64,000 nt of DNA, from the NCBI RefSeq assembly GCF_014656195.1, contig NZ_BNBY01000001.1:234642-298641 (forward strand), written 5' to 3'. Below, piece by piece: positions 45,917-54,511 of the stretch. This DNA is from Kitasatospora xanthocidica (GTDB taxonomy: Bacteria > Actinomycetota > Actinomycetes > Streptomycetales > Streptomycetaceae). The notes under the pieces are model-generated. The model made no database searches. It worked only from the letters and a program-made list of their open reading frames with translations, and had not been told where the DNA came from. Positions within the stretch are counted from its first letter, which is position 1; each line of letters opens with the position of its first letter. The translations under genes were made by a program, and so were the position numbers.

Positions 45917-46927
45917 GTGAACCGCCGCAACCGGCACCTGCCGGCCGCCCTGGCCCTGGCCACCGCCACCGCCCTGCTGCTCACCTCCTGCAGCAGCTCC
46001 GGTTCGGAGGACGACGACGACTCGGCCGACGGCTCCCCGGGCGCGCCGCCCGCGGCCACCGCCCCGGGCACGCCGGGCACCACCGCCCCGGGCACCCCCG
46101 AGGGCACGCCCACCCCCGGCACGCCCAGCGACCCCGGCACGAGCACGGCCCCGGGCACCACCCCGCCCGGCACCACTCCCCCGGGCACTACCCCGCCCGG
46201 CAGCACCGCCCCGCCCCCGGCCGGCGCCCGCTGGCAGCCCGCCCCGGGCCTGGCCTGGCAGTGGCAGCTCGGCGGCGGCACCGTGGACCAGTCGGTGGAC
46301 GTCCCGGTCTACGACATCGACGGCTTCGAGAACGACGCCTCGGTGGTGGCCGCGCTGCACGCCAAGGGCCGCAAGGTGATCTGCTACATCAACGCCGGCT
46401 CCTGGGAGAACTTCCGCCCCGACTCCGCCGCCTTCACCAAGGCGCTGCAGGGCTCGGACACCGGCTGGAAGGGCGAGAAGTGGTTCGACATCCGCAAGCT
46501 CGACCAGCTGAAGCCGCTGATGGCCGCCCGCTTCGACATGTGCAAGAGCAAGGGCTTCGACGCCATCGAGCCGGACACCATCGAGGCCTACAACCAGAAC
46601 AGCGGCTTCCCGCTGACCCCGGACGACCAGATCAAGTACAACCGGATGCTGGCCCAGCTCGCGCACGAGCGCGGCCTGGCCATCGGCCTGAAGAACGATC
46701 TGGACCAGATCCCCGCGCTGCTGCCGGACTTCGACTTCGCGGTCAACGAGGAGTGCTCGCAGTTCAACGAGTGCGACCGGGTCGCACCCTTCGTCAAGGC
46801 GGGCAAGGCGGTCTTCCATGTCGAGTACAAGCTCGACACGGACCAGTTCTGCGCCAAGGCCAAGTCGCTGGGCTTCAGTTCGATGCAGAAGAAGCTCGAA
46901 CTGAACGCCTGGCGCAAGCCCTGCTGA
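45917..46927 (+). CDS. GH114 endo-alpha-1,4-polygalactosaminidase, lipoprotein
   Basis: 336 residues. A lipoprotein signal ends in LLLTSC (C25), followed by a Thr/Pro/Gly-rich linker (30-100) and a GH114 barrel: YDIDGFENDASVV, VICYINAGSWENFRPD, FDAIEPDTIEAYNQNSGF (acidic residues of the active site), GLKNDLDQ and VNEECSQFNECD. Family members such as fungal Ega3 hydrolyse de-acetylated galactosaminogalactan. Surface anchoring fits trimming or release of the polymer made by this locus. GTG at 45917 with GGAG about 10 bases upstream; last gene of the run. Confidence 0.9.
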   Translation: MNRRNRHLPAALALATATALLLTSCSSSGSEDDDDSADGSPGAPPAATAPGTPGTTAPGTPEGTPTPGTPSDPGTSTAPGTTPPGTTPPGTTPPGSTAPPPAGARWQPAPGLAWQWQLGGGTVDQSVDVPVYDIDGFENDASVVAALHAKGRKVICYINAGSWENFRPDSAAFTKALQGSDTGWKGEKWFDIRKLDQLKPLMAARFDMCKSKGFDAIEPDTIEAYNQNSGFPLTPDDQIKYNRMLAQLAHERGLAIGLKNDLDQIPALLPDFDFAVNEECSQFNECDRVAPFVKAGKAVFHVEYKLDTDQFCAKAKSLGFSSMQKKLELNAWRKPC

Positions 46928-46932
46928 GAGGC

Positions 46933-46954
46933 GCACGCCTGCCGACAGGCGTGC
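46933..46954 (+). terminator. Terminator of the exopolysaccharide locus
   Basis: GCACGCCTG (46933-46941) pairs with CAGGCGTGC (46946-46954) over CCGA, 5 bp past the GH114 stop. Confidence 0.7.
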
Positions 46955-46980
46955 TCCTGCCGGGACGCGCCGCTCCCGTC

Positions 46981-47012
46981 GCGCGGGTGACCCGGACGAG
47001 GGCCACCCGCGC
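46981..47012 (-). terminator. Hairpin after the tail-anchored small protein gene
   Basis: GCGCGGGTG (46981-46989) and CACCCGCGC (47004-47012) pair perfectly with a 14-nt loop, 5 bp beyond the minus-strand stop at 47018. Confidence 0.6.
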
Positions 47013-47017
47013 GAGGG

Positions 47018-47224
47018 TCACTTGACCGCCAGCCAGATGACGGCACCCAGCACGACCAGCGTGACGACCGCGACCAGCGCGATCACGCCGGTACGGCTGC
47101 TGCCGCCACCGCTGCTGCGGCCGTAGGTGGAAACGTTGCCCGGCTCCTGGCGAGCCGGGGTCTCGTCGACGAACGCCCGGAACATCTGGGTGCTGCCGGC
47201 GGGGTCGTAGTCGTTGTCAGCCAT
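47018..47224 (-). CDS. 68-residue tail-anchored membrane protein
   Basis: A soluble, Ser/Gly-containing N-terminal part (MADNDYDPAGSTQMFRAFVD) is followed by one C-terminal helix (VIALVAVVTLVVLGAVIWLA) ending in VK. The topology suggests a tail anchor with the N-terminus in the cytoplasm. ATG at 47224. I do not know its function; the DPAGSTQMFRAFVDE segment looks conserved-domain-like. Confidence 0.7.
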   Translation of the reverse strand: MADNDYDPAGSTQMFRAFVDETPARQEPGNVSTYGRSSGGGSSRTGVIALVAVVTLVVLGAVIWLAVK

Positions 47225-47379
47225 GGCACGGACTCTAACGAATCGGCCCACCTCAGGCACAGCCCGGACCCCTCCTCCCGGCCGTCGCACCACCCCGGCG
47301 TGCGACGGTGGTGCGACGGACTCGTGAACACCGCGCCGAACGCGGAATGCCCCACCACGGGATCGGGTTGGCTTCGATC

Positions 47380-48336
47380 ATGACCGGAACCCACAGCCGG
47401 GTGAGCCTCGGCACCTCCGACCTGTCCGTCTTCCCGCTCTCCCTCGGCGGCAACGTCTTCGGCTGGACGGCCGACGAGCAGCAGTCCTTCACCGTCCTGG
47501 ACGCCTACGCGGCCGCCGGCGGCAACTTCGTCGACACCGCCGACGTCTACTCGGCCTGGGCCCCGGGCAACACCGGCGGCGAGTCCGAGACCGTGCTCGG
47601 CAACTGGCTGCGCAGCCGCGGCAACCGCGACGACGTGGTGATCGCCACCAAGGTCGGCATGCACCCCGAGGCCGGCGGCCTGGGCGCCGCCAACATCAAG
47701 GCCGCGGCCGAGGCCTCGCTGCGCCGCCTGGGCATCGAGCGGATCGACCTGTACTACACCCACCGGGACGACGACACCCCGGTCGAGGAGTTCGTCACCG
47801 CGCTGGACGAGCTGGTCCGCGAGGGCAAGGTCCGCGCGGTCGCCGCCTCCAACATCGGCGCCGAGCGGCTGTCCGAGGCGCTGGCCTTCGCCGAACGCGA
47901 GGGCCTGGCGAAGTACGTCGCCGTCCAGCCGCACTACAACCTGGTCTCGCGCGACACCTTCGAGGGCCCGCTGGCCGAGGTCGTGGCCGAGCACGGCCTG
48001 GCCACCGTCCCGTACTACGCGCTCGCCTCCGGCTTCCTGACCGGCAAGTACCGCCCGGGCGGCGCGGGCGTGGACAGCGCCCGGGCCGAGGGCGCCGCCC
48101 GCTACCTGGCCGAGCCGCGCGGCCCCAAGGTGCTGGAGGCACTGGACACCGTCGCCGCCGAGCACGGGGTCGAGCTCGCCTCCGTCGCCCTGGCCTGGCT
48201 CGCCGCCCGTCCGACGGTCGCCGCCCCGATCGCCAGCGCCCGTACCGTCGAGCAGCTCCCGCCGCTGCTGGCCGGCGCCGCCCTGAAGCTCACCCCGGAG
48301 CAGACCGCCCTGCTGGACGCCGCCTCCGAGGCCTGA
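47380..48336 (+). CDS. Aldo/keto reductase
   Basis: 318 residues: LSLGGNVFGWTAD at the start, NFVDTADVYS (catalytic D and Y), VIATKVG (catalytic K), DLYYTHRDDD (H) and the C-terminal NADPH-binding LAARPTVAAPIASARTVEQL. An NADPH-dependent carbonyl reductase of unknown substrate. Cytoplasmic, monocistronic, ending at the shared terminator. Confidence 0.93.
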   Translation: MTGTHSRVSLGTSDLSVFPLSLGGNVFGWTADEQQSFTVLDAYAAAGGNFVDTADVYSAWAPGNTGGESETVLGNWLRSRGNRDDVVIATKVGMHPEAGGLGAANIKAAAEASLRRLGIERIDLYYTHRDDDTPVEEFVTALDELVREGKVRAVAASNIGAERLSEALAFAEREGLAKYVAVQPHYNLVSRDTFEGPLAEVVAEHGLATVPYYALASGFLTGKYRPGGAGVDSARAEGAARYLAEPRGPKVLEALDTVAAEHGVELASVALAWLAARPTVAAPIASARTVEQLPPLLAGAALKLTPEQTALLDAASEA

Positions 48337-48343
48337 GCACGAC

Positions 48344-48380
48344 ACCGGGCCCCGACAGCGCGCGGCTGTCGGGGCCCGGT
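48344..48380. terminator. Bidirectional terminator between the reductase and NlpC/P60 genes
   Basis: Perfect 15-bp stem (48344-48358 with 48366-48380), 7-nt loop, between convergent genes. Confidence 0.88.
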
Positions 48381-48404
48381 GCGTTCCCAGCGCCGTTCCC
48401 GGTA

Positions 48405-49418
48405 CTACGGCCGACCGAAGTGGGTCGGGTAGTAGCCCTGGTTGAGGGTCGAGACCCGGATGGTCCGGCCCGGCCGGGGCGCCTCCACGAACTTGCCGCC
48501 GCCCAGGTATATCCCCACGTGGTGGATCCCCGAGGCCCGGCCGCTGTCCGACCAGAACACCAGGTCACCGCGGCGCAGCTGCCCCGCGCTGATCGGCGTG
48601 GTCGCCGCGTACTGGTCGTCCGCCACCCGCGGCAGGCTTATCCCGGCGCGCCGGTAGGCCTGCTGCACCAGCCCCGAGCAGTCGTAGCCGGTCGGACCGT
48701 CGCCGCCCCAGACGTACGGCTTGCCCAGCTGGGCGAGCGCGTAGTCGAGGGCCGCCTCCTTGCTCCCGGAGGCCGGCGCGGCGTCCGAGGACGGACGGCT
48801 CACGGGCTGGGCGGGGGCCGAACCGCCGCCGGACTGCCCGGTGCGGTTCAGGTAGACGTCGCGGTGGCTGGTCCAGCGCCACTCGCCGCTGCCGTTCTTG
48901 AACCAGTACCTCGACCCGTCCCAGCCCTGGCGCGGCCCGGAGGAGGAGGCCGGACCGTTCGAGACGGCCTGGGCGCCCGAAGCGCCGGAGCCGCTGGAGC
49001 CGCCCGAGCCGGAGGAGCCGGAGGCGGGCCGCCCGGTGCGGCTCGCGTAGACCTCGTAGTGGCCGGTCCAGCGCCACTCGCCGACGGCGTTCTTGAACCA
49101 GTACCTCGACCCGTCCCAGCCCTGCTTCCCGGCCGCGGCGTGCGCGGACCCGGCACCGGCCGTCAGGCCGACCGCCCCGGCACCCGCCAGTACGGTGGTG
49201 GCCAGGCAGGTGCCCCGCACGGCCCGGTGTATTCGGCTGCCGCCGGCCGCCGCGGCGGAACGGGCGGTGCGCGGCCGGGGCGCGCAGTTCGGGCAGCCGC
49301 AGCCGGCGATCGCGGGGATGCTGCCGAGGCGCTCCTCGAAGCCGATCAGACCGGGGTCCTCGTCGAAGCCGATCGGTCCGGGACCAGGTTCGGCGTACGC
49401 GCCGGTGGCTATCCTCAT
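48405..49418 (-). CDS. NlpC/P60 peptidoglycan hydrolase with duplicated Trp-rich repeat
   Basis: 337 residues. An unusual 65-residue N-terminus containing IAGCGCPNC (Cys 40, 42, 45) precedes a hydrophobic export segment (about 70-95, ending AHAA). Two near-identical modules follow, each GWDGSRYWFKN...GEWRWT (100-125 and 165-190), joined by a Gly/Ser linker. The C-terminal NlpC/P60 domain (220-337) has the catalytic Cys in YDCSGLVQQAYR (C247) and His in GIHHVGIYLG. It cuts peptide stems of the wall. It overlaps the SPFH gene by 4 bp, indicating a joint function. Confidence 0.9.
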   Translation of the reverse strand: MRIATGAYAEPGPGPIGFDEDPGLIGFEERLGSIPAIAGCGCPNCAPRPRTARSAAAAGGSRIHRAVRGTCLATTVLAGAGAVGLTAGAGSAHAAAGKQGWDGSRYWFKNAVGEWRWTGHYEVYASRTGRPASGSSGSGGSSGSGASGAQAVSNGPASSSGPRQGWDGSRYWFKNGSGEWRWTSHRDVYLNRTGQSGGGSAPAQPVSRPSSDAAPASGSKEAALDYALAQLGKPYVWGGDGPTGYDCSGLVQQAYRRAGISLPRVADDQYAATTPISAGQLRRGDLVFWSDSGRASGIHHVGIYLGGGKFVEAPRPGRTIRVSTLNQGYYPTHFGRP

Positions 49419-50701
49419 GCGGGTCGTCCTTCCTTCCGCCCGGCACGGGCGGCCGGGGACGGTACCGAGGCGGCCACTCCGGCCGGGGCGACGAAGGCGA
49501 CCAGCAGCTGCTCCATCAGCGCGCTGCGGGCGGCCTCGTCCAGTTCGTGCGCGGTCGCGCGCTCCAGGCGCCGGACGGCGAGCGCCGCCGCCTCCACCGC
49601 GTCGTCCACCAGCACCGTCCGCAGGCCCGCGTCGAGGTCGGCCAGCCGGCGGCGGCGCATCGACTCGGCGACCTCCGGCGCGTAGTCCAGCCCCAGCGGC
49701 TGCGCCGAGTAGACCTCCAGGCCCGCCGGGGCGACCTCGGCGGCCAGCGCCCTGGTCAGCTCGTCGGCGAACCACTGCCCGTCGCGCAGCGCCGGGCCGG
49801 GCGCCGCGTTGCTGTCGCAGGGCAGGATGGACGCGGTCCGGGTGAGCACCGCCTGGACCTGCTCGCGCAGGTAGCCCTCGTGGTCCGCGATGGCCAGCAG
49901 CGCCCGCGCGGTGTCCTTGACCCGCCAGACGATCAGCAGCCGGACCACGATCGGCGTGCCGGTCCGGTCGACCACCTTCACCGCCTCGCTGCGCCAGTGC
50001 CGCAGCCGCACGTCCACCCGGCGGCGGCGCAGCAGCGGGTTGACCCAGACCAGGCCGGTCCGGCGGACGGTGCCCCGGTAGCGGCCCCAGCGGGTCAGCA
50101 CCCGGGTCTCGCCGCCCGCGTTGGCCAGCAGCCCGGCGAGCGCGAACACCACCAGCAGGCCGATCGCGCTGACCCCGGCGATCCACGCGGCGCCCGCCTC
50201 CGCCCGTCCGCTCGCCCGCGCGGCGGCACCGCGCAGATCGGGCAGGACGTCCCAGTGCGGGATGACGCCGGTGCGCAGCAGGATGAACAGCACCCCGGCC
50301 AGCCCGAGCAGCACGACCAGGAGGGCGGTCCAGCCGGGCAGCGCGGTGGCGGCGTGCTCGCGCAGCGCCTGGTCGGCGCGCGGCGGCCGCCGTGAGGTGG
50401 TGGCGGCGGGGGAGCCGACCGCGGTGGCCTCCAGGAGTTCGACGGTGTCCGGTCCGGCCGTCTCCAGCGGGTCGCGCAGGTCCGCGGGCCCGGCGGGCGA
50501 CGGCGCGGGGACGACCGCCAACGGAGTGGTGGCCGGCCCGCTGTCGCCCGGGCCGCCCACCGGCTTGGCCACCTTGGCCGCGGTGACGGCCGTGGCTCTG
50601 GTCAGCGGGCTGGCGCCGGAGGCGGAACGTTCCGGCAGTGCCGGAGGGAGCGCCCTGGGCGGGTTGTCGGGTCGCTGCGAAGAGTCGCGGGTGACGTCCA
50701 T
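49415..50701 (-). CDS. SPFH/band-7 domain membrane protein
   Basis: 428 residues. A disordered N-terminus (1-115) is followed by two hydrophobic segments (about 122-140 and 170-190) and an SPFH domain (about 195-400: GRYRGTVRRTGLVWVNPLLR, VIVRLLIVWRVKDTARALLA-like strand, EQVQAVLTRTASILPC, LAAEVAPAGLEVYSAQPLGL). SPFH proteins scaffold membrane microdomains. Its stop overlaps the start of the NlpC/P60 hydrolase, so it may organise or regulate that hydrolase. ATG at 50701 with AGAGGA 7-8 bases upstream. Confidence 0.9.
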   Translation of the reverse strand: MDVTRDSSQRPDNPPRALPPALPERSASGASPLTRATAVTAAKVAKPVGGPGDSGPATTPLAVVPAPSPAGPADLRDPLETAGPDTVELLEATAVGSPAATTSRRPPRADQALREHAATALPGWTALLVVLLGLAGVLFILLRTGVIPHWDVLPDLRGAAARASGRAEAGAAWIAGVSAIGLLVVFALAGLLANAGGETRVLTRWGRYRGTVRRTGLVWVNPLLRRRRVDVRLRHWRSEAVKVVDRTGTPIVVRLLIVWRVKDTARALLAIADHEGYLREQVQAVLTRTASILPCDSNAAPGPALRDGQWFADELTRALAAEVAPAGLEVYSAQPLGLDYAPEVAESMRRRRLADLDAGLRTVLVDDAVEAAALAVRRLERATAHELDEAARSALMEQLLVAFVAPAGVAASVPSPAARAGRKEGRPA

Positions 50702-50779
50702 GCACGGATCCTCTGGGTCGGTGTGTCGCGCAACGGGCGGCCCGGATCTGACGGGCAGTGCCAGGGTCAGGCTAAGTTC

Positions 50780-50834
50780 ATACGTCATCAAATGCGACAT
50801 TTGAGTCGAGGTGTGTCGACATTTACTGACGTAT
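50780..50834. promoter_or_regulatory. Nested inverted repeats upstream of the SPFH gene
   Basis: ATACGTCA (50780-50787) mirrors TGACGTAT (50827-50834); between them CAAATGCGACATTTG (50789-50803) is an inverted repeat and CGACATTT occurs twice (50795-50802 and 50817-50824). The AT-richness and symmetry suggest the promoter and operator of the SPFH-NlpC operon. Confidence 0.55.
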
Positions 50835-50895
50835 CGTCCAAAGCCGACCTGACGCGCAGGCACATGAACTGATGGTCGGGACGGTTAGACGCCGA

Positions 50896-53800
50896 TCAGC
50901 GGCGTCGAGCACCGGGCCCACGGGCGAACACCCGACGGGTGATCAGCCCGATCCCGGTGAGCACCAGCAGGATTCCGGCGAGCCCACCACGCCACCCGGC
51001 CTCCTCCGACCGCGCCGCCGCGCCCTGCGAACCCTCCGCCGGAGGCGCGGGCAGCGGCCGGGCAGCCGCCCGGGCGGACTCGGCGGGCTCGGCAGGTACG
51101 GCCGGCTCGGCCGACTCGGTCGGTGACGGCCGGCCGGTCACGGCGTCGACGGGAGCCCGGGACGGGCTGACGGCGGAGGTCGGAGACGGGCTGGGGGTCG
51201 AGACCGGGCTCGGAGCAGCGGTCGGGGAGGACGGGACGGACGTGACAGGGGCAGACGGGACAGGGGCGGACGGAACGACGGACACCGCCGAAACCGACGC
51301 GCTCGCACTCGGGCTCGGGCTCGCGCTCGCGCTCGGCGTCACCGTCGGAGCGACCACCGGCGGGACGACCACCGGCGGCACGGAGATCGGCAGCACTCCC
51401 GGCGGAACCGGCACCGGCACCTCGGGCACCACTGCCACAACCGACGGACTCGGCACCGGGCCCGGGGAGGACACCGCCGAAACCGACGCGCTCGGGCTCG
51501 GGCTAGGCGTAGCAAAGCCCGACGAAGCCACCGACGGACTGGCGGCCGACGGACTCGGCGACACCGGCGGGGCGACCACCGGCGGCACCGGGATCGGCAA
51601 CACCCCCGGCGGAACCGGCGCCGGCACCTCGGGCACCACCACCGCGGCCGACGGGCTGGGACTCAGGCTCGGCGTTGCCGAAACCGAAGCCGATGGCGTG
51701 ACCGACCCGACCGGCACCGACGCCACCGGACTCGGCACCGCAGGGCTCGCCGTCACCGTGCTCGACGCCGAGGGACTCGGCACCGCCGGGCTCGACACCA
51801 CAGGACTCGGAGCGGCCGAAGCCGACACCGCCGGGCTCGGCACCGCCGGACTCGGCACCGTCGGACTCGGCACCGGCGCCGCGACCCTCACCCGGACCGG
51901 CTCGGCCGAGGCCCCGTTCCCCGCCGGGTCGGTGGCCGTGACGGTGAGCCACTGCTCCCCGTCCGTCAGGTCCCGGTTGGCGGTGCAGGTCCAGCTCCCG
52001 TCGAGGGCGGCCGTCGTCCCGCAGAGCACCGTCCGCCGGTCGGAGGCGGCGCTCGGCCCTGCCGTGACCAGCACGTTCGTGCCCGGTTCGGCCCGCCCGG
52101 CGAGTTTCGGGCGGGTGGTGAGCAGGGTCTCCCCGGGGGCGGGTGAGGTGAGGGCCGGCCGGTCCGGCGGGACGGTGTCGACGGTCAGGGTGACGGGCTG
52201 CCCGGCGGTCCGGTTGCCGGCCGCGTCGACCGCGGCCGGGGCGAGCTGGTGCCGGCCCTCCGTCAGGTTCTCGACGGGCAGGCAGGACCACCGGCCGTCC
52301 GGCCGTACGGCGGTGCTGCACAGCTCGTTGCCGCCGGGGCGCTCGGTGACCGAGACGGTGCTGCCGGCGTCGCCGGTGCCCGCGAGCTGCAGCCCGGGGT
52401 CGTTGGTGTAGGCGGGGAGGGTGAGTACGGGGGCGGTGGGCGGCGCGGTCTTCACGGTGACCTTGACCGCCTCGCCGCGCAGCACCACGCCGCCGCTGGT
52501 GGTCTCCACCGGGGTGAGGCTGTGCGGACCGGCGGCGAGTGCTCCGGCGGGGCGGCAGGACCAGTCGCCGCCGCGCCCGACCTTGGCCCGGCACAGCGCG
52601 GTGTCGCCCTCCCGGACCTCGACGGTGGCGCCGGCCACCGCGCCTTCGCCGCTGATCTCCGGGCGGGCGTCGGCGAGGACGGCTCCGTCGGCGGGTTCGG
52701 CGATCTCCGGCCGGGCGGCCCCGACGGTGAGCTTGATCCGCTGGTCGGTGACCTGTCCGGAGTCGGCGAAGCCGCCGGAGGGGACCAGCTGGCTGGTGTC
52801 GCGGCCGATCCGCAGCCGGGCCCAGGTCTCGCCCGAGGCGGCCCCGGCCGGGACGGTCCATTCCAGGGTCGCGGTGTCGGCGCCGGGCGGGACCTCGGTC
52901 TGCACCCGGCCCGCGGGTTCGAAGCGGCCGGTGTGCCCGAAGTCGATCCAGCCGGCCAGGGTGGCGGGCTGGTCGCCCACCTCGACCGGGACGGTCAGCC
53001 GGTAGTAGCGGCCGATGGCGGCCTCGGTGGGGAAGCTGATCGACGGGTCGGCGCCCTGGTACTCGCCGCGGCCGGGCTGGAGCTTGGGCGGCGGGCCGGC
53101 GAAGGGGCTGCGCAGGGAGGCGCCGTGGTCGAGCCGGACCAGCGGCTCGTCGCCGACGGCCCCGGCTGACCAGGTGGGGGCGCGGCGCGACGGGGTGGTG
53201 GCGTCGGCGCCGAGGAAGAGGTCGGAGACCACGTGCGAGGCGTTGCCGTAGGCCTGCGGCGCGCTGCCGAGGTCCTCGTCGACGGTGACGGTGTACGCCT
53301 GGCGCAGGACGGGCGGGGCGGTGGTGCTGCCGGCCCTGGCGGTGGAGCGCTGTTCGACCCGGAACACCGCGGTGCGGAAGGTCCCGGCGAGTTCCAGGGT
53401 GCCTTCGGCGGCGGAGCCGGGCGCGCCGTCGGAGGTGCCGTCCCGGCCGGCGGGGGCGAGGGTGTTGCCGTCGACCGTCCAGCCGGTCCAGTCGGTGCGG
53501 CCGACCAGGGTGGGAGTGGTGGGTGAGCCGCCGGTGAGGGTCAGCCGGGCCGCGGTGCCGGTGGTACCGGACTTCCCGGTGGCGAGCGCGGCGAGTCCGC
53601 TGAGGTGCAGCCGGGGATTGCGGACGGGCCGGGAGAACGTCAGTCCGAGCGTCCCGGTGGTGCGCCAGGAACCGTCCGTCTGCGGACGGTCCTGGGCGAG
53701 CTGGAAGGTCTGCGCGGGGTCTCCGGGGCGAATTCCGTCCGCATAGGAGACGGTGGTGCGCCCCCCTCCGGGCCGTGCCGCCAATTCGCCGGTTCCGGCG

Positions 53801-53991
53801 GCGACCCGCACCCCGGGAGAGGCGTCGAAATCGACCTGCACGGAAAGTCCCGAGGGCAGGACCGCCCGGTGTTCCGCCGACCAGGCGTCAGGGGACTGCT
53901 GGGCCACCGAGAGCGGGACGTTCCAGCCGGTCAGCAGGGCTGCTGTGAGGACGGCCAGGGCGGCCGCGGTACGGGGGAACTGTCGGCTCAT
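50896..53991 (-). CDS. Large cell-surface protein with Ig-like domains and Pro/Ser/Val repeats
   Basis: 1031 residues. Signal peptide about 1-30 (AAALAVLTAALLTGWNVPLS). The N-terminal half carries a CshA/GEVED-like region (about 30-440: DPSISFPTEAAIGRYYRLTV, GWIDFGHTGRFEP). Three Ig-like modules follow (about 440-715; each ends GDWSC, GRWSC or GSWTC, with RHQLAPAAVDAAGNRTAG). Residues 720-985 are Pro/Ser/Val/Ala repeats, with VVPEVP(A/V)PVPPGVLPI occurring twice. A final helix (GGLAGILLVLTGIGLI) and an Arg tail anchor it. No LPxTG motif is obvious. Likely an adhesin or wall-spanning stalk. Confidence 0.85.
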   Translation of the reverse strand: MSRQFPRTAAALAVLTAALLTGWNVPLSVAQQSPDAWSAEHRAVLPSGLSVQVDFDASPGVRVAAGTGELAARPGGGRTTVSYADGIRPGDPAQTFQLAQDRPQTDGSWRTTGTLGLTFSRPVRNPRLHLSGLAALATGKSGTTGTAARLTLTGGSPTTPTLVGRTDWTGWTVDGNTLAPAGRDGTSDGAPGSAAEGTLELAGTFRTAVFRVEQRSTARAGSTTAPPVLRQAYTVTVDEDLGSAPQAYGNASHVVSDLFLGADATTPSRRAPTWSAGAVGDEPLVRLDHGASLRSPFAGPPPKLQPGRGEYQGADPSISFPTEAAIGRYYRLTVPVEVGDQPATLAGWIDFGHTGRFEPAGRVQTEVPPGADTATLEWTVPAGAASGETWARLRIGRDTSQLVPSGGFADSGQVTDQRIKLTVGAARPEIAEPADGAVLADARPEISGEGAVAGATVEVREGDTALCRAKVGRGGDWSCRPAGALAAGPHSLTPVETTSGGVVLRGEAVKVTVKTAPPTAPVLTLPAYTNDPGLQLAGTGDAGSTVSVTERPGGNELCSTAVRPDGRWSCLPVENLTEGRHQLAPAAVDAAGNRTAGQPVTLTVDTVPPDRPALTSPAPGETLLTTRPKLAGRAEPGTNVLVTAGPSAASDRRTVLCGTTAALDGSWTCTANRDLTDGEQWLTVTATDPAGNGASAEPVRVRVAAPVPSPTVPSPAVPSPAVSASAAPSPVVSSPAVPSPSASSTVTASPAVPSPVASVPVGSVTPSASVSATPSLSPSPSAAVVVPEVPAPVPPGVLPIPVPPVVAPPVSPSPSAASPSVASSGFATPSPSPSASVSAVSSPGPVPSPSVVAVVPEVPVPVPPGVLPISVPPVVVPPVVAPTVTPSASASPSPSASASVSAVSVVPSAPVPSAPVTSVPSSPTAAPSPVSTPSPSPTSAVSPSRAPVDAVTGRPSPTESAEPAVPAEPAESARAAARPLPAPPAEGSQGAAARSEEAGWRGGLAGILLVLTGIGLITRRVFARGPGARRR
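51366..51655. repeat. Two ~85-bp direct repeats within the surface-protein stalk
   Basis: Segments at about 51366-51450 and 51571-51655 share most bases (encoding PEVP...PVPPGVLPI...PVV). They are separated by more degenerate Ser/Pro codons. Likely expanded by recombination or slippage. Confidence 0.65.
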
Positions 53992-54371
53992 CCGGCTCTC
54001 CTTCGCGATCGGGCTGCCGGGGCGACGGGCAGTCCGGGCACAAGATCCGACAAAAAGGAATCACGATCCTGGACCGTTCATACCGCGACACCTGCGCTTT
54101 TGGCCGTGTCCCACCCGTTCGGCGGTAATCCGGGCGGCAGGAAGGGATGTACCCGAAACAGCTGCATTTCATCCATTAGGCGGCAATCGATACCACCCGG
54201 ACGGACGCGGGAATGGGAAATCCCGGCTAATCCTGCGGACCCCAGCGTCCGGTACCTGACCATTCATCGAGGAGGTCTGTTCGAATTACCCGCCCGCTCG
54301 GCGGGCCCGGGCCGTCGCCCGGCGACGCGGTGCCCGGCACCCGCCCGCCACCGAGCAGCCGGGAAAACGGA
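53992..54371. other. Non-coding interval between the surface-protein gene and tRNA-Arg
   Basis: 380 bp. It contains the surface-protein promoter region, a TTTTTG tract at 54052-54057 and otherwise mixed sequence. Short open frames here (for example 54078-54263, minus) have no ribosome site or family look. Confidence 0.5.
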
Positions 54372-54400
54372 GAAGCCCCCGGCCGGTGGCCGGGGGCTTC
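54372..54400 (-). terminator. Terminator of the tRNA-Arg pair
   Basis: Perfect 13-bp stem (54372-54384 with 54388-54400), loop GGT, directly beyond the 3' end of the first tRNA-Arg on the minus strand. Confidence 0.88.
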
Positions 54401-54404
54401 TCGC

Positions 54405-54480
54405 TGGTGCGCTCAGCAGGATTCGAACCTGCAACCTCTTGATCCGTAGTCAAGTGCTCTATCCGTTGAGCTATGAGCGC
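54405..54480 (-). tRNA. tRNA-Arg (anticodon ACG), copy 1
   Basis: On the minus strand the acceptor GCGCTCA pairs with TGAGCGC, discriminator A and encoded CCA. The anticodon loop CTACGGA is flanked by CTTGA/TCAAG, and the T loop is TTCGAAT. A34 is the substrate of TadA, whose gene lies at 31.3 kb. Confidence 0.96.
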
Positions 54481-54511
54481 AAGGAACGGGCGAACCCGAT
54501 CTTGCGGAGTT

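Noticed and set aside
51366..51655. CRISPR-like array in the surface-protein gene
   Set aside because: The repeats are in-frame coding repeats of unequal spacing, not short repeats with unique spacers, and there are no cas genes.
53992..54371. Small gene at 54078-54263 on the minus strand
   Set aside because: No ribosome site, no recognisable motif and no coding-like pattern.
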